DNA of 64,000 bases from Polyangium jinanense. GTDB lineage: Bacteria > Myxococcota > Polyangia > Polyangiales > Polyangiaceae. This document shows positions 1 to 9,272 of this stretch, piece after piece. Under the pieces are notes generated by a model. It had not been told where the DNA came from. It saw only the letters and a list, made by a program, of their open reading frames with translations, and made no database searches. The stretch spans positions 67,109-131,108 of the forward strand of contig NZ_JAGTJJ010000033.1 of the NCBI RefSeq assembly GCF_028435365.1. Direction: 5' to 3'. The translations under genes were made by a program, and so were the position numbers. How positions within the stretch are numbered: the stretch's first letter is position 1; each line of letters starts with the position of its first letter.

Positions 1-1551
1 GACGACGCGCTTCGACAAGCGAACCAGGCGAAGGCCGGTCTCGACAAACAGATCGCGAGCCTGCAGAAGCAGGTGAAGCGCCTGAGCCGCTACGAGACGG
101 TCATCGATGCGGAAGAAGCTGCAGCTGCCATCCGCACGAAGGCAGAGACGTGGGCAGCGGAGGCACGAGCGCAAGCCGAAGCGGCGGCGACGCAGATGAA
201 GACCGAAGCTCGGCGCGAGGCGGATCGCCTCGTCGCAGAAGCAAAGACGACCAACGCGCAGGCACGTTCGTCAGCGCAAGCAACCGCGGCGCAGGCGTCG
301 GCCGATGCTACCTGCATCATCGCCGAGGCGAACCGGCGCGCAGAGGAGATCGCTGCCGGCGCCCTCGAGGCCATGCGCGACTCGAAGCGCCTCGAGCAGA
401 CCGTGCAGGCGATGAAGAACCTCATCGAGGGGTACGGCGACCGCTACGTGATGCCCACGGCTGGACTGCTCGATTATCTCGCCGAGGAGTTCGGGTTCGC
501 GGAGGCCGGGCAGCGTCTCAAGGCAGCGCGCGAGAAGGTCCGCAACATGATCAAGCAGGGCACGGCCGCGACCTGCGACTACGTGGAGGCGAACCGGCGC
601 ACGACCGCCATCGAGTTCGTGCTCGACGCCTTCAACGGCAAGACCGACGCGATCCTCGCCGACGTGAGGCACGACAACCACGGCACCCTGCAGCAGAAAA
701 TCCGCGACGCGTTCACGCTCGTGAACCACAACGGCCGCGCGTTCCGCGATGCCCGGATCCAGCCCGAGTACTTGGAGGCGCGGCTCGAGGAGCTGCGCTG
801 GGCCGTCGTCGCGCAAGATCTGAAGCTCAAGGAGCGTGAAGAGCAGCGGCTCATCAAGGAGCGGATCCGCGAGGAAGAGCGAGCGCAGCGTGAGTTCGAA
901 AAGGCGTTGAAGGAGGCCGAGAAGGAGCAGGAGACGATCCGTAAGGCGATGGAGAAGGCGCGGCGTGACGTCGACAAGGCGAGCGCGGAAGAACGCGCGA
1001 AGTACGAGGAGAAGCTGCGCGAGCTGTCCGAGAAGCTCCGCGTCGCCGAGGAGAAGAACAAGCGCGCGATGTCGATGGCCCAGCAGACGAAGAGCGGCTA
1101 CGTCTACGTGATCTCGAACATCGGCTCGTTCGGGGAGAACGTCTACAAGATCGGCATGACCCGACGTCTCGAGCCGCTCGACCGTGTCCGGGAGCTCGGC
1201 GATGCGAGCGTGCCGTTCGAGTTCGACGTGCACGCGTTGATCCCGAGCGAGGATGCACCTGCCCTCGAGCACGCGCTCCACCAGCGTTTTGTCCGGAGCC
1301 AGGTGAACAAGGTGAACCCGCGGAAGGAGTTCTTCCGCGTGGCGTTGCACGACATCCGCCAGGAGCTCGAGCAGATGAAGGTGGAAGGGACGTGGACGAT
1401 CGCAGCGGAGGCGCGGGAGTTCCGCGAGACACAGGCGATCGAGCGGGCGATGGCGGAGAAACGGTTCGATGAAAAGGCGTGGCTCGAGATGCAGGCGAAG
1501 GCGGAAGCAGCGTCGGCAGGCGAACGGGAGCTCGTCGAGGCCACGGCGTAG
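1..1551 (+). CDS. DUF4041 + GIY-YIG (T5orf172-like) nuclease, SNIPE-like, 5' end outside window
   Basis: The frame is open from base 1, so the protein starts upstream of the window. What is visible is a long Ala/Glu-rich coiled coil, a DUF4041-like middle and, near the C terminus, a GIY-YIG nuclease-type domain with the signature GYVYVISN followed by VYKIGMTRR. Further charged coiled coil (roughly residues 260-340 of the visible part) precedes the nuclease domain. The architecture matches the one described for SNIPE, a membrane-attached nuclease that cuts incoming phage DNA; that link comes from family knowledge. Whether this copy has an N-terminal membrane helix cannot be seen. A full-length paralogue lies at 11442-12824 and shares the nuclease domain closely. 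Confidence 0.8.
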   Translation, partial: DDALRQANQAKAGLDKQIASLQKQVKRLSRYETVIDAEEAAAAIRTKAETWAAEARAQAEAAATQMKTEARREADRLVAEAKTTNAQARSSAQATAAQASADATCIIAEANRRAEEIAAGALEAMRDSKRLEQTVQAMKNLIEGYGDRYVMPTAGLLDYLAEEFGFAEAGQRLKAAREKVRNMIKQGTAATCDYVEANRRTTAIEFVLDAFNGKTDAILADVRHDNHGTLQQKIRDAFTLVNHNGRAFRDARIQPEYLEARLEELRWAVVAQDLKLKEREEQRLIKERIREEERAQREFEKALKEAEKEQETIRKAMEKARRDVDKASAEERAKYEEKLRELSEKLRVAEEKNKRAMSMAQQTKSGYVYVISNIGSFGENVYKIGMTRRLEPLDRVRELGDASVPFEFDVHALIPSEDAPALEHALHQRFVRSQVNKVNPRKEFFRVALHDIRQELEQMKVEGTWTIAAEAREFRETQAIERAMAEKRFDEKAWLEMQAKAEAASAGERELVEATA

Positions 1552-1698
1552 CAGGCCCGTGGGGTCGCCGGACGCCACAGCCGAACCCGCGTCCAGCAGC
1601 ACAGCGCATCCATGTTTTGCTCAACGCAGACCTCGGAGTTGCCAGCAAAGCCCGAGGAGTGGCCTCCCTCGGCCGCTTCGCGAGCAGCATCCACCGCG

Positions 1699-2107
1699 CT
1701 AGTTGATGAGCGCGAGCGGGCTGGTCAGAATGACTCCGTCGGCCTTGAAGATCTCGTCGAGGAAGGCGATGTGTGCGCAGGGCAAGTAGCCCTCGGTGAG
1801 CCGACGACGGTCCTCCTCCTAAGAGCCCCGGGATGCTGACCGGCCCGAAGAGCTCGTCGGGGTGGGTGAACTTCGAGAGGAGGTACTCGAAGAACATCGC
1901 GTCGTGCAGGCTCACACACATCGCTCGGGCGAGGAGGCTCTTCGCCGCTGCCAGCGGCCCGAGGAGTAGCACGTGATGCCCGGGCAGGATCGCGAGGAGC
2001 GCGACCCGGATCTGGGCCGCGCGCTCAACAAATGAACGCGAGTTCCGGCTCTGTGCTGTCACCTGGAGTCGGCATCGTGAGGGCGCTGGAGCCCACCCGC
2101 GCAGCAT
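1699..2107 (-). pseudogene. Remnant of a MoxR/RavA-type AAA+ ATPase
   Basis: Two reading frames on the minus strand together give a short AAA+ fragment. The first (about 2050 to 1850) reads through HHVLLLGPLAAAKS, a Walker A region whose usual GPPGTAKS has become GPLAAAKS, and continues to THPDELFGPVSIPGL. After a frameshift near 1830 the next frame gives AHIAFLDEIFKAD, a Walker B region, and ends at a stop at 1699. This is the order seen in MoxR/RavA ATPases and in the intact gene at 27835-28980, but the rest of the enzyme is missing. It is a truncated, frameshifted relic. Confidence 0.7.
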
Positions 2108-2294
2108 AGCGGCACCCCGACGGGGCGGTGTCGAGGGACACGACGTGAGGTCGGTAGCTCAGCTCTTCTCACGGCAGCGGCTCCGCCCCTTGGCCCGGTG
2201 CGCGGCTTCGGGCCGGACCAACCATCGAACCGTCCGCGAGCTTCGGCTCCTTCGAGTTGAAGGGATGCGGACCCTGAAGTAGCGTCCACGCTCT

Positions 2295-2972
2295 ATGTCC
2301 AACGAGAGCAACGAATTGAACGCAATTCATCCTCTTGCAGATAGTGTTTTGGGCGTCCTGCGGGACGTTGCTTGGAATGCCCTCGTTGAACGATTCGAGG
2401 AACCGTTCACGATCACAGGAGATCCGCCAGGCTTGGTGCAGCGTCGGCTCGACGAAGCGCTACAGTATGCGCTGCAATCGGGCGGCCAGGCTTTGCTGAG
2501 CGATGAAGACGAGGTGAACCACCTAGAGCTCCTCCTCGCCTTCGCGCGGCTCGTGGAGTCGTCCGCCCATGAATATGCAGTAGTGGCGCTGACGGCTCCT
2601 GGAAGAACCGAGCCCCTGGTGTCTGTGTTCGCTACGAAAGGCGGCACCAATCAAGTCGCTGTGCCGAAAAAGGCGCTCGCGCAACTGAACGTGAGGCTCG
2701 TTCAAAAGCAAACATCGAAGGCGGTGTTCGTACACAATCATCCGGATGGAATCTTGCACGACATCTTCGGCGCCGCGGTTCTCGGCCCGTCTGCCCAAGA
2801 TCGGCAGATGCTTTCTCGCGCATACCAACACTGGTTCGCAACCGATGGGTACGTGCGGTCCGAGTTTTATTTGGTCGAGGGTGGGACTTTCCGAAAGTTT
2901 ATCCTCCCCTCCGCCAGCGAGGTCTGGGACCTAGCCAAACGCCTCGGCCTCGTAACGACCAGCGCCCGATAG
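2295..2972 (+). CDS. RadC-like JAB/MPN-domain protein
   Basis: A 225-residue protein. Its second half carries a JAB/MPN-like metal site: VFVHNHPDG followed about 14 residues later by GPSAQDRQM, which fits the H-x-H...S...D pattern of RadC-type JAB domains (usually HNHPSG...S..D). Preceding it is a beta-rich stretch (AHEYAVVALTAPG...VSVFATKGG) as in RadC. The N-terminal 90 residues are helical and unassigned. JAB proteins of this type are common on mobile elements; in bacteria their substrate is unknown. It sits alone between a dead ATPase and the convergent Snf2 gene. A second, more canonical RadC-like gene is at 24280-24936. Confidence 0.65.
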   Translation: MSNESNELNAIHPLADSVLGVLRDVAWNALVERFEEPFTITGDPPGLVQRRLDEALQYALQSGGQALLSDEDEVNHLELLLAFARLVESSAHEYAVVALTAPGRTEPLVSVFATKGGTNQVAVPKKALAQLNVRLVQKQTSKAVFVHNHPDGILHDIFGAAVLGPSAQDRQMLSRAYQHWFATDGYVRSEFYLVEGGTFRKFILPSASEVWDLAKRLGLVTTSAR

Positions 2973-3010
2973 CGTAAAGCAGGACGTAATCGCGGGCCGT
3001 TTCGTATCGC

Positions 3011-6000
3011 TCACCTGACATCGCGCCCCCAGACCCAACCATTCGCCTTCGTATCGCCCACCGTGTATCCGCCCGTTCTCCTGAGGGCCCCGTCGATCGG
3101 CGACCTCTCGAAGAGCATGCCGTCGTCAGTTGTGCCGAAACCACCAGCCCTCACATGCACAGCCAATAGACGACCACTCGGCGAGGCGATTGCCGCCGCC
3201 CATTGGGGCGTTTTCATCCGATAAAACCCGTCCCGCTTGAGCCACTCCACCACATCGGGCGCGTCATATCCCTGCCGAGGGTCGTCGAGGACGCGCCGGA
3301 GCGCATCAAGCTCACCGTTCGTGTTCAGCGCGGTCCTCGCTACTCTGAGCCCCGTTCGCTGGCACCTAGCTGTTTCTTGCGGGAGCACGCCAACCTCGAG
3401 CCACGGGCAGGTGTAGACCTCTTCCGGCGCCATCGGTGCGTTCGAGATCGCCGACCGCACGTCGCTACCGGGGAGCATGTAGCGGGTGCTCTTCTCCGCC
3501 GCGCTCTTCACCATCAAGCTGGGCAGCGCGCGCCGGCCCGTCACTGCACAGACCCTGACCTCCTGCGGGAGTACGCGCTTCCCGCTCAGCACGCAGGTGA
3601 CGAGTTCGCTGTCAAGCGCCCGCTTATTGCTTACCGCGGACGTTACCAGGAGAGCCTTATCCACCACCTTTTGGGAGGCGTCGGACGTGGCGACCTCGTC
3701 GCAGAGCAACACCTTGCCGGTTACAGCGCACTTTGCTCCTTCAGTGGCTGCGCCTATTCGGTGCGGCGGCTTTTCTGACCTGATGATCGAGTCGTTCCGG
3801 AACCACCGCCCACTCACGTCGGAGAGCACCCGCTCCGACGCAAGGACATGTTGGCCCGACACTTCGCACCGCTCCAGTTCGGACACGTGCCCTACGTTGC
3901 CGGACACGACCGACGCGGCCTGCTGGTCCATACGCAGCTTGCGGCCGGAAACCTGGCTCTCAACCAGCTCATTCACGAGGACTTTTGCGCCCGTGAAGTC
4001 GCACGTCGCGACCTCGGACGGCAGCCCCTTCTTCGCCGACATCTCCGAAGCGACGAGGAGCTCCGGCTCGGCCAAGGCGCCCGACACGGCAGACCGCTCC
4101 ATCTCGCTCACGAGGAGGCGCTGGCCGGTAATCGCGCTACGCTCGAGGTGCTTCGGCAGGGCCCGCTTCCCGGAGCGCTCGGACGGCTCCAGCAGGTGGC
4201 GGAGTACCCGCTTCTTGGACGCGCAGCACGTCTCCAACCAGGATGCGGGCACGCGGCGCATGCTCTGCTCGCACGTATCCAGCGTAGGCCCGGAGAGGAT
4301 CTGCGAGGTTGCCGGAACCACGTCGAACTCCGTCTCGTAGGGCACTGCGTCGAGCTCGGCGGTGATGTGAATCCGTACGACCTCGTATCGATGACCGCGC
4401 ACGCCGATGACACTCGCTTGCAGAACCGGCGTGAACGCCTCCTCCACCACCCGTGCTGCTGCCGTGCTCCCTTGCTGGGCGCGCTTCAGCTCCTCCGTGC
4501 GCCGCTCTCCGTAGAACCGACAGAATTCGCGGACGCGGGCGTCGTTTCCCACGGCTGCCTCGATGACCCGAGCGGCACCATCGAAAAGGTTGCTCACATA
4601 GGCGTGCTCGGCGAGCAGCGTGTGCGCCGGTTGCTCGGCGGGGATCTTTTCGTGTCCTTCCAGGCGCAAGTCGACCGAGAGGATGGTCTCGTACTCATCG
4701 TGCGCGACAACAGCCTGGGCCTCGCAGTCCACCTCGCCCTGGAACACCTCGCGGACGTCCATGCGCTGCAGGTCACGTAGAACCACACCAGGGAACTCAG
4801 CGCACCAGCGCTCGGCGACCGCACGCAGATCCCGATCGGTCGCTCCGCGCAGATCGTGGACGAGCGCGCCATCGCGGTTTGCCCAGCGCTCCACGAGCAG
4901 CTCGAACGCCGCTTCTCCGGGCGCGTACACCGTGATGTTGCGCGGGGCTCCGCCGTCGGACGCTGCGCCGATGATCGCCTGGAACGGCTGGCCCTTCTGC
5001 GGCACCACGCGGAAGGCCCCGTCATCGGAGCGCGTTACGGCGGCCCCCTCTTCCGCGAGGGCTGCGAGCACGAACTCCTCGAGCGTCATACTCGGCTCTC
5101 GAACGGGTAAATCCGGCGCAGTGGGACCGCTCGTGTGGAGTTCGTCGAGCCCGTCGAGCTGTTTTTCGATCTTGCTTTGGTTCCGGTCCCGTAGCCGCTT
5201 CGCCTCGTCGATGCTCGCCTCTTCACGACGCACGGCCTCGTCCATGCTCTTCCCCTGGAGGCTCTTGACGACGAGCTTGCGTATCATGTCCTGGAAGGAC
5301 TCGCCTGCATCGTCGCCCCTCGACGCGCCGGGTGATTCGAGGATGGCGTCGATCTCGCCAATGGTGTCCCCAATCATCTGCAACTTCTGGGCGAGGCGAG
5401 CGACGACGTGCTCTTCCACGGACTTGACGACGACGAGGTTCAGGACCGTGACCGACTCATACTTGGAACCGAGGCGCTGCACGCGCCCGATGCGTTGCTC
5501 CAGGACCATCGGGTTCCAGGGCAGATCGTAATTCACGAGCACGTTCGCTGCCTGCAGGTTGACGCCCTCTGCGCCCGCCTCCGTCGACACGAGGACGTGC
5601 ACCTCGGGCGTTTCTTTCGTGAATCGTTCGATTGCCTCCTGGTTGGCGCGCCCGCCTCCTCCGCGGATGAAGCCGTGGGAGACATTCCGCCCCTTCAAGA
5701 ACGCACCTATGGCGTCCTGCGTCTCTCGGCGCAGGGTGAAGATCACGAGCCGGAAGTCGTTGGGCCGCGCCTTCTCGAGTTCGTCGATGATGCTGCCCAA
5801 GCCCAGCATCTTCGCGACAGGCCGACCCTCGTCCACGAACTGCTCGACCGCCTTCAGACACTCGTCGAGGCAGGGCGACGTGCTCACCATGTTTGCGAGC
5901 TGCGCTCTGAGCGCCTGTGGGCTGCTCATGAGTGCTTGTGCAAGGTGAATTTGCGAAAGTTTGCCGAGATCATTCATGTGATGCCCAAGCATGCGGCTGA

Positions 6001-6913
6001 GATCCCGCTCTGCCTGGGAAGCATCCACGAGGTGGAGTTTTACCTCCCGCTTCGGGAATGAGAGATCCGCATCGGCCCGGCGTGTCCGCGCGATGTAGCG
6101 CCGCACATGCCCGCGAAACTCGCGGAGCATACCAGGGTGAACCTCGAGCGCCTTCTGGCGCGGGCCCTTGATGTATTTCTTCGCGAACTGGTCCGGCGTG
6201 CCGAGCGGGTGGCGGTGCCCCTTGGCAACCGTAAGGCAGTCGATAAGCGAGTACAGGTCCCAGAGGCGGTTTTGGATGGGCGTTGCCGTGAGAAGCAGCA
6301 CGAACTTGAACCGACGCTGCTCCAGCGCCTGACGAATGCGGGTCGCCAGCAGCGGGGGTTCATCGGAGCCGTGTAGCCTTCGGAGCCGGTGCGCCTCGTC
6401 GAGGATGAGCATCTGGATGCCGGCGTTGCCGATCGCCTCGAGATGATCACGTACGGTCTCGTACGTCGTGACGACCACGCCTCGGTCCACCCTAATGACT
6501 TCGCGGATCTCCTTGCCCATCGCGGTTACGACGGGCAGCTTGAATTTGTCGACGAGCTCCCGCTCCCACTGGGCCACGAGAATGCGCGGGCAGATGACAA
6601 GTGCCTTGCGGACTTTCTTGCGCAAGACAAGCTCGGTGAGAATGAGGCCGGCGCTGACGGTCTTGCCGAGGCCGACATCATCGGCAAGAAGAGCTACAGG
6701 AGCAAGGCGACAGAAAGTGAGCAGGTTCTTGACCTGGTGTGCGTAGGGTTTGACCGTGATCTGCTCGCGAGAAAGGATGTCGTCCTCGCCGCGAATCAGG
6801 ATGGGGCGGTCGAGCTGCCATTCGCAAGCGGCGCGGTGAAGCGCGAAGGCGCGCGGCGAGTGTGCAGCAGAGAGGGTGGCATCGGCAAAGGACATGGGAT
6901 TCGGCGGGGCCAT
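3011..6913 (-). CDS. Snf2-family helicase with C-terminal 15-residue repeat array
   Basis: With the ATG at 6913 the protein is 1300 residues; an ATG six codons inside (6895) is an alternative and the longer open frame upstream overlaps the next gene. The Snf2/RapA core shows Walker A LADDVGLGKT near residue 75, DEAH (LILDEAHRL) near 170, motif III (LLTATPIQNR) and motifs V/VI (AGAEGVNLQAA, QRIGRVQRLG) around 450-490. From about residue 880 to 1200 it carries some twenty degenerate 15-residue repeats of the form [S/C]xx[S/T]GxxxLxxExxx. The repeats look like a decayed metal-knuckle array. Such ATPases translocate on double-stranded DNA. The neighbouring upstream gene on the same strand is an XRE/coiled-coil/membrane protein 73 bases away, suggesting a pair in a defence island. 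Confidence 0.85.
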   Translation of the reverse strand: MAPPNPMSFADATLSAAHSPRAFALHRAACEWQLDRPILIRGEDDILSREQITVKPYAHQVKNLLTFCRLAPVALLADDVGLGKTVSAGLILTELVLRKKVRKALVICPRILVAQWERELVDKFKLPVVTAMGKEIREVIRVDRGVVVTTYETVRDHLEAIGNAGIQMLILDEAHRLRRLHGSDEPPLLATRIRQALEQRRFKFVLLLTATPIQNRLWDLYSLIDCLTVAKGHRHPLGTPDQFAKKYIKGPRQKALEVHPGMLREFRGHVRRYIARTRRADADLSFPKREVKLHLVDASQAERDLSRMLGHHMNDLGKLSQIHLAQALMSSPQALRAQLANMVSTSPCLDECLKAVEQFVDEGRPVAKMLGLGSIIDELEKARPNDFRLVIFTLRRETQDAIGAFLKGRNVSHGFIRGGGGRANQEAIERFTKETPEVHVLVSTEAGAEGVNLQAANVLVNYDLPWNPMVLEQRIGRVQRLGSKYESVTVLNLVVVKSVEEHVVARLAQKLQMIGDTIGEIDAILESPGASRGDDAGESFQDMIRKLVVKSLQGKSMDEAVRREEASIDEAKRLRDRNQSKIEKQLDGLDELHTSGPTAPDLPVREPSMTLEEFVLAALAEEGAAVTRSDDGAFRVVPQKGQPFQAIIGAASDGGAPRNITVYAPGEAAFELLVERWANRDGALVHDLRGATDRDLRAVAERWCAEFPGVVLRDLQRMDVREVFQGEVDCEAQAVVAHDEYETILSVDLRLEGHEKIPAEQPAHTLLAEHAYVSNLFDGAARVIEAAVGNDARVREFCRFYGERRTEELKRAQQGSTAAARVVEEAFTPVLQASVIGVRGHRYEVVRIHITAELDAVPYETEFDVVPATSQILSGPTLDTCEQSMRRVPASWLETCCASKKRVLRHLLEPSERSGKRALPKHLERSAITGQRLLVSEMERSAVSGALAEPELLVASEMSAKKGLPSEVATCDFTGAKVLVNELVESQVSGRKLRMDQQAASVVSGNVGHVSELERCEVSGQHVLASERVLSDVSGRWFRNDSIIRSEKPPHRIGAATEGAKCAVTGKVLLCDEVATSDASQKVVDKALLVTSAVSNKRALDSELVTCVLSGKRVLPQEVRVCAVTGRRALPSLMVKSAAEKSTRYMLPGSDVRSAISNAPMAPEEVYTCPWLEVGVLPQETARCQRTGLRVARTALNTNGELDALRRVLDDPRQGYDAPDVVEWLKRDGFYRMKTPQWAAAIASPSGRLLAVHVRAGGFGTTDDGMLFERSPIDGALRRTGGYTVGDTKANGWVWGRDVR

Positions 6914-6986
6914 ACGATCTCTGAAGGTAGAATTGATGGGGTGGGCAAAAAAGGGCTTATCGGGCCTCGAGGTTCTCCCGTCGACG

Positions 6987-7727
6987 TCAACCTCGGCCAC
7001 GAGCGCGACGCTTGGTGCCGACCTCGCTGGCTTGGCTGTCCTTCCCGGTCGCCTTGCCATCGTCCGAGTCGCCACCCAGGTAGCTCGCGACCGACACAGC
7101 CGCGGCCACGCCTGCGAGAATCGCCGCCACTCTGCTCGTCGTGCGTCCGGACTCGACGGCAGCCCCCAACTCTCGCACCTGTGCTCGTAGCGCGACCACG
7201 TCGGCGACGGCCTTTTCAAGTCCCTCGCAGTAACGCCGCGCGTCCTGCTCGTGATGAAGAGCCTCGCGCCGCGCCCGGTCACGTTCCTCTTCGATCAAGC
7301 CACACTTCCGCTCGGACTCCTCGAGCTGGTCGGTGAGCTTTCGGGCGCGAATCTGCTCCTGTGCGCAACGTTCGTTGAGCTCTCGAACCTGTGCCGCCAG
7401 ATCATTGGCCTTGCGCTCAAAGTCAACGACTTGGCGGACAGCCGCCTCGTAGTCACGGCGGGAAACGATATCCTGCGCTTCTTTCACGCGTTTTTCGGCG
7501 TCCGTGCCAGCGACGAGCTGAGCAACCTCCTCGCCGAGGACGGGAGCAATCTCATGAAGCGTCTCGGGGGTCGGGTTGCGCTCCCCCTTGAGGATACGCG
7601 TTATCGTGGAGCGCGAGACGCCCACCTTCTCGGCCAGCCAGGCCGGGGTCTGTTCCAGCTCGTCGAGCCGGGTCTGGATGCGTTCCCGGATCGGAATGGT
7701 GGCGCCGTTCTGGTAGTCGTCGGTCAC
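6987..7727 (-). CDS. XRE helix-turn-helix protein with coiled coil and C-terminal membrane helix
   Basis: A 246-residue protein. Residues about 12-60 form an XRE/lambda-repressor-like HTH (LAEKVGVSRSTITRILKGE). Residues about 75-195 are a charged coiled coil rich in Glu, Arg and Gln. Around 200-220 there is a single hydrophobic segment (VAAILAGVAAAVSVASYLGG), followed by a short basic tail. An HTH protein tethered to the membrane through a coiled coil is an unusual layout for a simple repressor. It is the upstream neighbour of the Snf2 helicase on the same strand, 73 bases apart, so the two are probably co-transcribed. Function of the pair is not known to me. Confidence 0.7.
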   Translation of the reverse strand: MTDDYQNGATIPIRERIQTRLDELEQTPAWLAEKVGVSRSTITRILKGERNPTPETLHEIAPVLGEEVAQLVAGTDAEKRVKEAQDIVSRRDYEAAVRQVVDFERKANDLAAQVRELNERCAQEQIRARKLTDQLEESERKCGLIEEERDRARREALHHEQDARRYCEGLEKAVADVVALRAQVRELGAAVESGRTTSRVAAILAGVAAAVSVASYLGGDSDDGKATGKDSQASEVGTKRRARGRG

Positions 7728-7771
7728 GCGCTACATGATGTGCATCCGACGGCAACGACGCAAGAGCACGT

Positions 7772-7940
7772 GCCGTTGCCATCCTGTTGCCAGGGCAACG
7801 GCGACCGACCGACCTGGCACCTCGGGCAGGTAGTCGCACTCATGGCTGACGCCGACCACGCGGTCACCGAGGGCGAGAGCGAAGCAGATCTCGGTTTTGC
7901 TGGGGAGCCGGTAGACGATGCCCGCCGGCAGGAACATCAC
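7772..7940 (-). pseudogene. Fragment of a BtuF-like cobalamin-binding protein
   Basis: About 55 codons on the minus strand read as the N-terminal part of a cobalamin/siderophore periplasmic binding protein of the BtuF/TroA type: [18 protein letters not shown] then [13 protein letters not shown]. The family equivalent is roughly [24 protein letters not shown]. No signal peptide precedes it and the remainder of the protein (normally about 250-300 residues) is absent. It is a truncated remnant squeezed between two intact genes. Confidence 0.65.
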
Positions 7941-7998
7941 GGGGCCGCCCGTGAGTTTAGGTCGCCCGCGCGCCCAGGGAAGCCGTACGCTGGCGGCC

Positions 7999-8391
7999 AT
8001 GGCGCCCGCCACCCCCACGACGATGCTCTACCGGCCGGTCGGCCAAGCTGAGCTTGACCTCATCGCGGCGAGCGGCTTCCGCCGCTTCCCGCCGCGCCTG
8101 CCCGAGCAGCCGATCTTCTACCCGGTCTGCAACGAGGAGTACGCCGTGCAGATCGCAGCCCGGTGGAACACCGCCGATGGCAATGTGGGCTATGTTACGC
8201 GGTTCGCCGTGCGCTCGGACTTCCTGGCGAAGTACGACGTGCACATCGTCGGGTCGCGCGTCCACGCCGAGTACTGGATTCCGGCCGAGGAGCTGGAGGC
8301 GTTCAACGACGCGATCGTGGGCGCGATTGAGGTGATCAGCGAACACAGGGCCGAGGCGCATGGCCCAAAGAAAGAGACGGTCGAGCAGTGA
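7999..8391 (+). CDS. Small conserved protein (ADP-ribosylation/crystallin J1-like annotation family)
   Basis: With the ATG at 7999 the product is 130 residues; a second ATG at 8023 (MLYRPVGQ) may be the real start. The sequence reads like a widespread small bacterial family that is often annotated as 'ADP-ribosylation/crystallin J1': LYRPVG...[16 protein letters not shown], then [31 protein letters not shown] and [14 protein letters not shown] know the family only by that label and not by a proven reaction. Its stop overlaps the next start by four bases (GTGA), so it is translationally coupled to the nuclease-like gene downstream and heads a three-gene operon. Confidence 0.6.
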   Translation: MAPATPTTMLYRPVGQAELDLIAASGFRRFPPRLPEQPIFYPVCNEEYAVQIAARWNTADGNVGYVTRFAVRSDFLAKYDVHIVGSRVHAEYWIPAEELEAFNDAIVGAIEVISEHRAEAHGPKKETVEQ

Positions 8392-9272
8392 GCATCGGCC
8401 ATCTCGCCGACGCCGGCCTCCCCTTCAACCGCAAGGAGCGGTACTTCACCGGCACCGTGCTGCCGATGCTCGTGTGCGCCGACAACTTCGCGCACTTTGA
8501 CCGCCTCACGGAGCTGGCCGGGCTCGGCCGGATCAAGGTCGACGCGACGCCCGCATCGACAAACGTGCAGTTCTTCACCGAGTACGGCTTCGCCGAGTCG
8601 CTGGTCGGAGCGGCGAAGAAGCGGTTCCGAGGCGCCCCCACGAGCAGAGAGACGCCCGACGTCATGATCTACGTCGCCGGATCCGAGCCGGCGCTGCTTG
8701 CCATCGAGGCAAAGATGTACGACCGGCCCTCGGCCACCGAGCTGAAGATCCAGCTTGCCGCGCAGAAGAGGCAGGTGGACTACCTGGCGTCTCAGCTCGG
8801 GCTCGAGGCGTCGCAGGTCGCCCACGTCGCGCTGCTGCCTGCGCGCCTTGCAGGCGAGGTCGGCACTCTCCCCGGCCGGATAGTTACCTGGGAGCAGATC
8901 CGCGACACCTTCGCGGACGTGGCCCCGCCGTACTTCGTGGAGGTGCTGCGCGTCGCACTGGAGCGCTACGACGCTCTCGCAGCGGCGAGGGTGATGACCT
9001 TTGGCGCAAACGCCGAGGTCAAGCTGACCGGCACCGAGATTCATCAGCGCCATCATGAGGGGACGCTCTCGCTCGGCTGGATGGGGCGCGCAGGCGGTCT
9101 CCATGGCATGAAGCTGGCGAAGGATCTCGTCACCGGCGGGTGGCGCAAGCAGCGCTACGAGTGTAGTTCTGAAGCCGCGGGCAAACCGAATTGGTTTACG
9201 GTGGCGGAGTTCGTGGCCAAGGTGGACGCGCTCGGATCGCAGCCGACCGGAGGAAGCGCGAGTGCTCCCTGA
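8388..9272 (+). CDS. PD-(D/E)XK-like putative nuclease
   Basis: A 294-residue protein starting at GTG 8388, which overlaps the previous stop by four bases. The region around residues 90-115 (TPDVMIY, then LLAIEAKMYD) has the spacing and hydrophobicity of a PD-(D/E)XK nuclease core: an Asp in a strand, then E-x-K in the next strand. The following helices (LKIQLAAQKRQVDYLASQLG) fit the same fold. I do not recognise the family. Its end overlaps the next gene by 11 bases. Together with its neighbours it forms a tight operon in a defence island, which suggests an effector nuclease, but that is inference. Confidence 0.55.
   Translation: MSIGHLADAGLPFNRKERYFTGTVLPMLVCADNFAHFDRLTELAGLGRIKVDATPASTNVQFFTEYGFAESLVGAAKKRFRGAPTSRETPDVMIYVAGSEPALLAIEAKMYDRPSATELKIQLAAQKRQVDYLASQLGLEASQVAHVALLPARLAGEVGTLPGRIVTWEQIRDTFADVAPPYFVEVLRVALERYDALAAARVMTFGANAEVKLTGTEIHQRHHEGTLSLGWMGRAGGLHGMKLAKDLVTGGWRKQRYECSSEAAGKPNWFTVAEFVAKVDALGSQPTGGSASAP

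Noticed and set aside
271..1602. 443-residue minus-strand open frame opposite the first nuclease gene
   Set aside because: It is composed of Leu/Arg/Asp runs typical of the reverse complement of a Glu/Ala/Lys-rich coiled coil; the plus strand has real domains.
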